A stretch of 33,665 bases of DNA from assembly GCA_002433065.1 (NCBI GenBank), contig DJHK01000036.1:1-33665 (forward strand), in the 5' to 3' direction. Positions 1 to 6,100 of the stretch are shown piece after piece (the first letter of the stretch is position 1; each line of letters begins with the position of its first letter). Below the pieces are notes generated by a model, which had not been told where the DNA came from, made no database searches, and saw nothing but the letters and a program-made list of their open reading frames with translations. The translations under genes were made by a program, and so were the position numbers. The DNA comes from Chloroflexi bacterium UBA6622. Lineage in GTDB: Bacteria; Chloroflexota; UBA11872.

Positions 1-3
1 CAG

Positions 4-357
4 TGGTGGAGATGGGGGCGAGTCGAACGCCCCGTCCAGAACCTGTCTCCCCGACGCATCTACAGGCTTATCCGGGCCTTAGTATCTTGCTGCAGCGTCG
101 CTGCCGGCAGCGACGACTCACAGCCAGCCCGCGTGTCTTGATCGGCTTACTGGGGCACCTCAGCCGACGCACCCTAGAGAGTTAGCGCTCGATCGAACCC
201 GCTAGGGACGGGACCGAGGAACGTCACGGCGCCTAGGCCGCGAGCGGGAGCTGTTGCTCTTCGCCAGTTAAATTTTTGCCAGGGGGATTTACGAGCTCCC
301 CAGCAGGCTCGACCTGCAACGCCGGGCTTCAGGGCTCTGTCAAAACCCGTCATCCCC
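4..357 (-). ncRNA. ssrA: tmRNA (transfer-messenger RNA)
   Basis: Together with SmpB this RNA rescues ribosomes stalled on broken mRNAs and adds a degradation tag. On the minus strand the RNA begins GGGGATGACGGGTTTTGACA at 357 and ends in CATCTCC-A-CCA at 4, with the CCA encoded. The two ends form a 7-bp acceptor stem (GGGGATG with CATCTCC, one G-U pair). A T-arm with GTTCGACTC lies near the 3' end. The tag reading frame occupies about 236-280, followed by a TAG stop at 233-235. It reads GKNLTGEEQQLPLAA and ends in the usual LAA proteolysis signal. The length of 354 nt is normal for a one-piece tmRNA. It lies 12 bases downstream of smpB on the same strand, which supports the call. The exact resume codon (GGC, Gly) is inferred from the only frame that ends in LAA-stop. 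Confidence 0.95.
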
Positions 358-369
358 AAGCAAAGATCC

Positions 370-873
370 TTACCGAAGATGGCGGGCGATTTCTCGCGCA
401 GCCTCACGGGCTCGAATCTTGTCCCTATTATCGTATCGTCGCAAACCTCGTACCAACCCGATCTCCACTTTCGCCCAACCACGGACAAGCAAAAGTCGTA
501 AAGGAACCGCTGTCCGCCCTTTGGAGTTTGCGTGGCTGGCCAACTGCACAATCTCCATCTTGTTCAACAACAGACGTCGAGGTCTATCAGGTTCATGGTT
601 CCTATCTGCCGCCGGTTTGTATCGGGCAATATGGACATCCCGGAGATACGCATTTCCATCTTCGACGGTTACGAAGCCTTGTGCCAGGCTGATCGAGCCT
701 AAGCGGACACTCTTGATCTCTGACCCACATAGCGATAGACCAGCGACAAGGGTCGAAAGCACTTCGTAGTCCCGTCTAGCACGACGATTGACCGCGACCG
801 TGCGCTCGCCTGTCGGGCGGCCCTTCCCAGCGACCTTGTTTGAAACCTCTTGCCTACGACGCTTACGTGCCAT
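370..873 (-). CDS. smpB: SsrA-binding protein SmpB
   Basis: SmpB binds the tRNA-like end of tmRNA and delivers it to the empty A site of stalled ribosomes. The 167-residue product has the family hallmarks: an N-terminal basic stretch, the RRARRDYEV segment, the GSEIKSVRLGSISLAQGFV core (about 50-68), the YxPAxDRNHEPDRPRRLLL region near 84-102, and a basic C-terminal tail (RDKIRAREAAREIARHL) that in known SmpB proteins reads the mRNA channel. The length is close to the usual 150-165 residues. The gene starts at ATG and sits directly upstream of ssrA, a common pairing. Nothing in it looks damaged. Confidence 0.97.
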   Translation of the reverse strand: MARKRRRQEVSNKVAGKGRPTGERTVAVNRRARRDYEVLSTLVAGLSLCGSEIKSVRLGSISLAQGFVTVEDGNAYLRDVHIARYKPAADRNHEPDRPRRLLLNKMEIVQLASHANSKGRTAVPLRLLLVRGWAKVEIGLVRGLRRYDNRDKIRAREAAREIARHLR

Positions 874-963
874 CTATACCACCGTGCGATGCTCACTGTG
901 CTGATGCCGATCGGCCCTGAACGACCATTGTGCATTGCAGGGTCAGGTGGCGGACACAGTGAT

Positions 964-1221
964 TTAGGCGGGTATCGGATCCTTCACCATCGGTGCCTTA
1001 ACCAAGTCGTTCAAAAGCTTGGGAAGTGCCATTGTGTGGCTACACGTCGACCAAACCTGGAAAAACTCACAATCACAATCCCAATGGTCCTGAGCAAAGC
1101 TAATGGTATGGGAACTATTGTCCCCATCGAAACGAACCTGCAGCGACTCGACATGAACACGTTCCGGCTCAGCTTCGTACTGACGCGCCTTCTGCACCTT
1201 GCTGATTAGGCTGGACTGCAC
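964..1221 (-). CDS. small SWIM zinc-finger protein
   Basis: This 85-residue protein carries a SWIM-type zinc-binding signature: C49-x-C51 followed by C60-x-H62, within HWDCDCEFFQVWSTCSHTMA. SWIM domains are known to mediate protein or nucleic-acid contacts; the role of this stand-alone form is unknown. The start is GTG at 1221, chosen because an AAGGAGG ribosome binding site (complement at 1230-1236) lies 8 bases before it. The gene follows a strong terminator and precedes smpB on the same strand by 90 bases, so it may travel with the trans-translation genes. The N-terminal 25 residues are charged and unremarkable. The domain call is firm; the function is not known. Confidence 0.85.
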   Translation of the reverse strand: MQSSLISKVQKARQYEAEPERVHVESLQVRFDGDNSSHTISFAQDHWDCDCEFFQVWSTCSHTMALPKLLNDLVKAPMVKDPIPA

Positions 1222-1246
1222 CGTGGAATCCTCCTTCAGGATTTAA

Positions 1247-1280
1247 GCCAACAAAAAACCCGGCCTCTTCAGGCCGGGCA
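1247..1280 (-). terminator. rho-independent terminator
   Basis: There is a perfect 8-bp stem, CCCGGCCT (1259-1266) with AGGCCGGG (1271-1278), and a 4-base loop. On the minus strand it is followed by six T (A-run 1253-1258). It ends transcripts coming from the metallophosphoesterase gene. The SWIM gene starts only about 30 bases beyond the T-run, which leaves little room for a separate promoter. Confidence 0.9.
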
Positions 1281-1375
1281 AACCGCGACTGGGTAGCCCG
1301 AAAAGGGCGCAACCACAGTGACGGCCAGTTACTCATAGTGCAAGTATATCCATGGACGTCGATTCGTGCTCCTGC

Positions 1376-2113
1376 CTACGTTCCGTACTGCAACCGAGCA
1401 GCCAGTCGGTCCGGCAACCCTGCCTGGCGTATAGCTATTTGGGTAGCATCCACGTCATATTCGACACGGTGAAAACTAATCAGCCTCGTTTCCGGTTCAT
1501 AGCAAGCATAGGCCGCACGAGGATCACCATCACGGGGCTGCCCCACGCTACCTGGATTAATGATCAACCGATCGCTACCAAGCTCGATCGCACTATTCGA
1601 CAGCGGCACGCTGCTCGAGAAGGCATCCGGGCCAAGTATTCCCCCAAGCCAACGATAGACACGAGGCACGTGCGTATGTCCGATCAAACAAGCTTGGGTA
1701 GCGAAATGTCCAAAGTTTGTCACGGCCACCTCCAAGCTGCTCACGTATTCCCATATCGGATCCCGAGGACTGCCATGTGCGACGGATACGTCATCAAATA
1801 GGGCTGCTCCTTCAAGCTCCTCTAGGAAACGACGTCCATCCTCATGTAGCTCGCCAGCGGTCCATTGGCAGGCAAGCCTCGCATCAGGATGAAACGTTGA
1901 TAGATCAACTTTTCCAATGCTGGCCAAATCATGATTACCCACGATCGACCTGAGTTTGTATGACCGAAGCCGTGCTACCACCTCATTAGGCTGAGGGCCA
2001 TATCCCACCAGATCGCCCAAGGCCCAGATCTCTTCGAAGGGATGAGCTTTCTCGATTACACTCTCCAAGGCAGCAAGATTAGCGTGCACATCGGCCACGA
2101 CCAGTATGCTCAG
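1376..2113 (-). CDS. metallophosphoesterase (calcineurin-like), YfcE/Ap4A-hydrolase type
   Basis: This is a binuclear-metal phosphoesterase of about 245 residues. All family motifs are visible in order: DVHANLAAL (D-x-H), GDLVGYGP (GD), GNHD near residue 59, AHGSP near 115, and GHTHVPR near 145. The first ATG/GTG (GTG at 2098) would cut off most of the first beta strand, giving MADVHAN. The frame continues upstream without ATG, GTG or TTG to a stop. A CTG at 2111-2113 gives MSILVVADVHANL, which fits the family, with a GAGAGAAG stretch about 7 bases upstream. I therefore place the start at CTG with moderate confidence. The substrate cannot be told from sequence; dinucleoside polyphosphates or phosphodiesters are typical for the family. 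It diverges from the GDPD gene. Confidence 0.88.
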   Translation of the reverse strand: MSILVVADVHANLAALESVIEKAHPFEEIWALGDLVGYGPQPNEVVARLRSYKLRSIVGNHDLASIGKVDLSTFHPDARLACQWTAGELHEDGRRFLEELEGAALFDDVSVAHGSPRDPIWEYVSSLEVAVTNFGHFATQACLIGHTHVPRVYRWLGGILGPDAFSSSVPLSNSAIELGSDRLIINPGSVGQPRDGDPRAAYACYEPETRLISFHRVEYDVDATQIAIRQAGLPDRLAARLQYGT

Positions 2114-2159
2114 TCCGTAACTTCTCTCTGGCGCTTAAGTGTTTCCTAGGACCTACTTT

Positions 2160-2981
2160 ATGGGAACACCACCCCTCAAACACCTACTTGTGAACCCAAA
2201 GATTCGTAGGCCTATCGTCGTAGGCCATCGTGGTGCTCCGCGCATAGCTCCCGAAAACACGCTGTCGTCCTTTGAGGCTGCGCTTCGTCTTGGTGTTGAC
2301 GGCATTGAGCTCGATGTTCGCTTGTCAAAAGACGAGGTCCCCGTCGTCATGCATGACCGAAGCCTGATCCGGACAACACTGGAGCAGGGCATGGTCGACG
2401 AGCTTAGCGCTGCTGACCTAGAGCGTGTCGTTATTCGAGGGGATGGAGAAAAAGCCCACCCTAATGCCCGACTACCGACGCTGAGAACCACAATTGATGA
2501 ACTCCAAAACCGCACGTCGTTATACGTCGAAATGAAGGCAGGTCCAGGCTGCGATGCGAAAACTATCGGTCGGTTAACAGCAACCGAGTTTTCTCAAGGT
2601 AACAGTGATCAGCCACAACAACTTATGAGCTTCTCGCCAGCTGCGCTTGATTCCTATAGCTGTCACCGTTCATCAAGTACGGTTTTGTTGCTTTCACACA
2701 CCGACGCCACATCTACTCGTGCACGCGAGCAGGCTCTTGCCAGCGCTCGCGCCTGTGGGGCGAGTACTATCGGATTGGTTGACACCTCAGTAACAGCCAG
2801 CTTCGTTGCCTATGCCCATAGATGGGGCATCGCCGTTCTCACGTGGCCAAACGCCGACCTCCCAATGGCCCGTCATAGCCTAATAGCTGGCGTCGACATT
2901 CTAGTCACGGATGATCCTGAAGCTTTGCTGCCACGCCTCGCACCTCTTGCTACTGAACCCAAACCTCCTTCAGGAATCTAA
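2160..2981 (+). CDS. glycerophosphodiester phosphodiesterase
   Basis: Members of this family hydrolyse glycerophosphodiesters to glycerol-3-phosphate and an alcohol. The TIM-barrel GDPD motifs are present: GHRGAPRIAPENT (catalytic His-Arg and the PENT segment), GIELDVRLSKD (E-x-D metal ligands), VVMHD (second catalytic His) and YVEMK. The C-terminal part has the expected ADLPMARHSLIAGVDILVTDDPE barrel closure. I chose ATG 2160 (273 aa), with AGGA eight bases upstream; an in-frame GTG at 2139 and a GTG at 2190 are alternatives. No signal peptide is seen, so the enzyme is probably cytoplasmic, UgpQ-like. The stop overlaps the end of murD by 12 bases in convergent orientation. Confidence 0.93.
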   Translation: MGTPPLKHLLVNPKIRRPIVVGHRGAPRIAPENTLSSFEAALRLGVDGIELDVRLSKDEVPVVMHDRSLIRTTLEQGMVDELSAADLERVVIRGDGEKAHPNARLPTLRTTIDELQNRTSLYVEMKAGPGCDAKTIGRLTATEFSQGNSDQPQQLMSFSPAALDSYSCHRSSSTVLLLSHTDATSTRAREQALASARACGASTIGLVDTSVTASFVAYAHRWGIAVLTWPNADLPMARHSLIAGVDILVTDDPEALLPRLAPLATEPKPPSGI

Positions 2982-4340
2982 GCCCACTTCTCTGACCCGT
3001 GCCTCAAACTGATCTCCTCGATCAAATTCATTGTTGAACATTCCGAAGGAGGCGCAAGCCGGTGACAGAACGATCGCATCGCCGGGGTGTGCCCTCTTTA
3101 GCGCTCGGGTCACAGCCGTGGCCATATCTCCTGCTCGCTCAATCCGGCCTGCCGGCAGCAACGGAAGCAACCGATCAGTGCCCGTACCTGGCAAGAGAAT
3201 TATGGCGCGAACGTCTTCCTCATTGCACAAACGATCTGCCAACAGCGCAAAGTCGATCCGTTTATCCGAACCTCCAAGGATAAGGATCCACGGACCTGTG
3301 ATCACGTCCAAGGCTGCCAACGTAGCCTCTGGCGTGGTCGCAGTGGTGTCGTTGTAGACACGAGCACCATCAACAGTACCAAGAAATTCCTGACGGGCAG
3401 GCGCACCGGCAAAATGCTCCACAGCATTTCGGATGGCCGATTTGGGTACACCAACGTGGCGAGCGGCAGCCGCGGCAATCGCTAAGTTGTCACGATTGTG
3501 GCGACCTGTAACTTTTGCCGAACACCAGCCCGGTGGCGCCACCTCAAGATCGGGCCTGAGCACTTCTCCTCCTGCCCGGTCGGCAAACCATTCAGTCCAT
3601 CCATCACCACGAGGTATGACTGCCCAGTCCCCGAGTGTCTGATTAGCCACGACCGGCAACTTAGCCTCAGCGTAACTTTGCATGTCTTGGTAGCGATCGA
3701 GGTGGTCGGGCATCAGGTTCGTAACAACAGCACCGTTTACACGGAGCGGTTTGTTGTTTAGGGCCTCAAGCTGAGCGCTTGATAATTCGAGAACCACCAT
3801 AGAACCTTCTTCGATTTCCTCCAGTTGCGCTAATGCTGAAATCCGCATGTTGCCAGCTAAGGTTGCTGGCACTCCCCCAGCAACCAGCATTGCCTGCAAT
3901 GCCGTAGCCGTTGTGGTCTTTCCCCGGGTGCCCGTCACGCCCACAATCCTTGCAGTCGAGCACCACCGGAGAAACAAGGTCATCTCCGTCTCAACATGCA
4001 CGCCAGCTTTCCGCGCCTCCACCAGATATTGTGAGCCCTCGCGAACGGCTGGATTTCGAACCACTAAGTCTGCGGCACGAAAATCTTCTACATCGTGCCG
4101 GCCCAACACATAGCGAACGCCCTCAACACCAAGAGCCTCGACGCTTGGTCGAAGGTCATCCTCCGAACGCAAATCAGTGACGACTACCTCGGCACCCTTG
4201 TCCCTCAAAAACCTTGCCACACCCAAACCACCCGCTTGCAGGCCCAGGCCCATAACCACCGCACGGCAACCAGAAAGCCGATCACAATCAGCTAACCAGC
4301 TAGGATCCACATGCTTATTCAGACGTACCCCCGCTCGCAT
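2970..4340 (-). CDS. murD: UDP-N-acetylmuramoylalanine--D-glutamate ligase
   Basis: MurD adds D-glutamate to UDP-MurNAc-L-Ala in cytoplasmic peptidoglycan synthesis. The 456-residue product shows an N-terminal Rossmann-like domain (VMGLGLQAGGLGVARFL), the Mur-ligase P-loop GVTGTRGKTTT near residue 135 (GTRGKTT, where most MurD have GTNGKTT), LELSSAQLE, TNLMPDHLDRY, GRHNRDNLAIA, NDTTATTPEATLAAL, and the C-terminal SPACASFGMFNNEFDRGDQF motif typical of MurD. Length is normal. It is a stand-alone murD, not inside a dcw cluster. A good sigma-70-like promoter sits so close that the mRNA may have no leader (see the promoter entry). Its presence implies that the organism makes peptidoglycan. Confidence 0.96.
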   Translation of the reverse strand: MRAGVRLNKHVDPSWLADCDRLSGCRAVVMGLGLQAGGLGVARFLRDKGAEVVVTDLRSEDDLRPSVEALGVEGVRYVLGRHDVEDFRAADLVVRNPAVREGSQYLVEARKAGVHVETEMTLFLRWCSTARIVGVTGTRGKTTTATALQAMLVAGGVPATLAGNMRISALAQLEEIEEGSMVVLELSSAQLEALNNKPLRVNGAVVTNLMPDHLDRYQDMQSYAEAKLPVVANQTLGDWAVIPRGDGWTEWFADRAGGEVLRPDLEVAPPGWCSAKVTGRHNRDNLAIAAAAARHVGVPKSAIRNAVEHFAGAPARQEFLGTVDGARVYNDTTATTPEATLAALDVITGPWILILGGSDKRIDFALLADRLCNEEDVRAIILLPGTGTDRLLPLLPAGRIERAGDMATAVTRALKRAHPGDAIVLSPACASFGMFNNEFDRGDQFEARVREVGLDS

Positions 4341-4376
4341 CTTTTGTTTTATCGAAGCGACAAATGGTTATGACAA
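4341..4376 (-). promoter_or_regulatory. putative murD promoter, leaderless layout
   Basis: On the minus strand there is TTGTCA (complement 4371-4376), a 17-base spacer, and GATAAA (complement 4348-4353). Seven bases then separate the -10 from the A of the murD ATG at 4340. No ribosome binding site lies between, so transcription would start at or near the start codon. This is inferred from spacing and consensus only. Confidence 0.5.
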
Positions 4377-4537
4377 ATTGTCTACACATAATCAAGAACC
4401 TAGTCCACAAGTAGCAAAATCACGAACAGCGTACGGACACTATGTGCGTGTTTTGTCGCAACATTATATCCAATACCAACCCGCCCTTTGCCGTCATCAC
4501 TACCATGCACCATAGTTGTTTTCAGATTCAAGTTTGA

Positions 4538-4700
4538 CGTCATTGAAATACCCCGTACACTACAAGCTGTGCAGTGAAGTTACACACGTCGCTGCATTAT
4601 CGGAGCCAGGGAGGCGGTTCTGTCGTGAGGTTTCACAAACATAATCACGATTAGCTGAGGTATATATACCCACCCCCACGGGGTGGGTATTTTGTTGCCG
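4538..4700 (+). ncRNA. candidate small RNA or attenuated leader with terminator hairpin
   Basis: The 4341-4763 gap has no convincing coding frame. Within it lies a plausible promoter (TTGACG near 4538, about 16 bases, TACACT). Some 100 bases further on is a perfect 11-bp hairpin, ATACCCACCCC (4666-4676) with GGGGTGGGTAT (4680-4690), followed by TTTGTT. This is the layout of a short terminated transcript of about 130 nt, or of an attenuated leader for the gene at 4764. The sequence does not match 6S, SRP or RNase P RNA motifs that I know. The boundaries are estimates. Confidence 0.4.
4666..4696 (+). terminator. rho-independent terminator or attenuator
   Basis: A perfect 11-bp stem with the 3-base loop CAC is followed by TTTGTT on the plus strand. 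The opposite strand has only ATATACC after the stem, so the plus orientation is favoured. It lies 68 bases before the next start codon. Confidence 0.65.
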
Positions 4701-4763
4701 AAGCGACTAGACCCACCGGCCTGCGCGAGAAAAATGTGTCGTGGAGCTTGGGGGAGGCCCGGC

Positions 4764-5174
4764 ATGGCAACAGAATGTTCATCGTTCCATTCAGCACTAA
4801 CTTGGTACTCCGGAGAGCTCGTGAGGCGCCGACGGTGCCCACCCGCGGAAGCACAGCGCCAACTGGAATGGCTCCGCGAGTTCGGCGAGTCATTTCCACA
4901 GCGAGTAGATCCCGCAAATGTTGGCCAGCGCGAGGTGATCATTTACTTCGCCGAGCATTGCGATGATTTTGCGGATCCTGTGGAGTGGTACTACCGCTAC
5001 AAAGCAATAGAGACCTTTTACGAAGACATGACTTCAGAGTTCGGCCTTCCAAGCAACCAGATCAAAGGCCTCTACGATGAGTCCGACTTGGAACCGGAAC
5101 TTCTTGCCCAGATACCCGAGAGACCCCGCGCGGAACCTGTCGACTGGTCACGCGAAGAACAAAACATGTACTAA
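4764..5174 (+). CDS. hypothetical protein, helical
   Basis: This is a 136-residue protein that I do not recognise. The ATG at 4764 is chosen because GGGGGAGG lies six bases upstream; the frame is open further upstream but runs into the terminator hairpin. The N-terminal 90 residues look helical and rich in aromatic and charged residues (LTWYSGELVRRR, QLEWLREFGESF, EWYYRYKAIETFYEDM). This loosely recalls the SAM-like core-binding domain of tyrosine recombinases, but no catalytic domain follows, so this is only a resemblance. The C-terminus is acidic and proline-containing. No signal peptide or membrane segment is seen. A possible attenuator upstream suggests controlled expression. Confidence 0.65.
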   Translation: MATECSSFHSALTWYSGELVRRRRCPPAEAQRQLEWLREFGESFPQRVDPANVGQREVIIYFAEHCDDFADPVEWYYRYKAIETFYEDMTSEFGLPSNQIKGLYDESDLEPELLAQIPERPRAEPVDWSREEQNMY

Positions 5175-5278
5175 GCGGTCGTCCAATGGCCTAGTGCCGT
5201 GTTCTAAGCCCAAAACCTTCGGGCCAAGCTTAGATTGGGAGGTACTATCCCGACGGATTGGCATAAACCAACTCTCTT

Positions 5279-6100
5279 GTGAACACTTCAGAATTTCGCG
5301 CACGCAAGAAATCCGGACCCCCGCTAGTCTGCGTGACCGCCTACGACACTCCTTTTGCCCATCTAGCTGAAGAGGCTGGGGTTGACGCGATACTCGTCGG
5401 AGATAGTGTCGGCCGAACAACACTCGGGTATGAAAACGAACTGCCGGTCACCATTGATGATATTGCGCGTCACACCGCGGCTGTAAAACGAGGAGCAGGA
5501 TCAACGTTAGTGATTGCCGATCTGCCCTTTATGTCCTATGTCCACCCTGACGACGCGCTCCGTAACGCAGCAACGCTTGTACAAATTGGAGGGGCTGATG
5601 CTGTCAAGTTGGAAGGCGGTTCAGATTTGGCAGGCATTACGGAGCTTCTCGTAGATCGAGGTTTTGCCGTAATGGCCCATGTGGGCCTTACGCCACAAAC
5701 CGCCCACAGGCTGGGCGGGTATCGCCTCCAAGGAGCAGCCTTGTCCTCAGCTCAAGCAATCGTTGACGATACAAACGCCCAGGCCACTGCCGGCGCCTTC
5801 GCTACTGTTCTCGAAATGTTGCCAGCGCGCCTCGCTAAATCGATCACGGCCCATGTAGCCATCCCCACAATCGGAATTGGCGCAGGACCAGACTGCGACG
5901 GCCAAATACAAGTCCTGCATGACCTATTAGGCTTCTCCAGTCCTGCCCTCCGGCACACACGCGTCTTCACCGACGTTGCACAGCTCACCGGAAAAGCCCT
6001 CAGGGCCTACGCCAAAGAGGTAAGAGCAGGAACCTTTCCAACGGAGGACCAAAGCTTCAAGGGAAACCGGGGTGTGGTTAATCGCCTTACCTTCGAGTAA
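5279..6100 (+). CDS. panB: 3-methyl-2-oxobutanoate hydroxymethyltransferase
   Basis: PanB transfers a hydroxymethyl group from 5,10-methylene-THF to ketoisovalerate, the first committed step to pantothenate and CoA. The 273-residue protein follows the family closely: VTAYDTPFA, LVGDSVGRTTLGYE (Mg-binding Asp), ADLPFMSYVHP, DAVKLEGG (substrate Lys and Glu), HVGLTPQTAHRLGGY, IPTIGIGAGPDCDGQIQVLHD, and a short C-terminal tail. The start is GTG at 5279; no good ribosome binding site is visible before it, but the N-terminus matches family length. No panC or panD lies in the window. Its stop overlaps groEL by 14 bases in convergent orientation. Confidence 0.96.
   Translation: MNTSEFRARKKSGPPLVCVTAYDTPFAHLAEEAGVDAILVGDSVGRTTLGYENELPVTIDDIARHTAAVKRGAGSTLVIADLPFMSYVHPDDALRNAATLVQIGGADAVKLEGGSDLAGITELLVDRGFAVMAHVGLTPQTAHRLGGYRLQGAALSSAQAIVDDTNAQATAGAFATVLEMLPARLAKSITAHVAIPTIGIGAGPDCDGQIQVLHDLLGFSSPALRHTRVFTDVAQLTGKALRAYAKEVRAGTFPTEDQSFKGNRGVVNRLTFE

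Noticed and set aside
1283..1345. Possible cobalamin riboswitch because of a CACTGT stretch upstream of the SWIM terminator
   Set aside because: The other cobalamin boxes (GGGAA, AGTCAGGAGACC) are missing and the region is too short; kept only as an unnamed structured leader.
4341..4700. 6S RNA, SRP RNA or RNase P RNA in the murD gap
   Set aside because: None of the conserved core motifs of these RNAs is visible.
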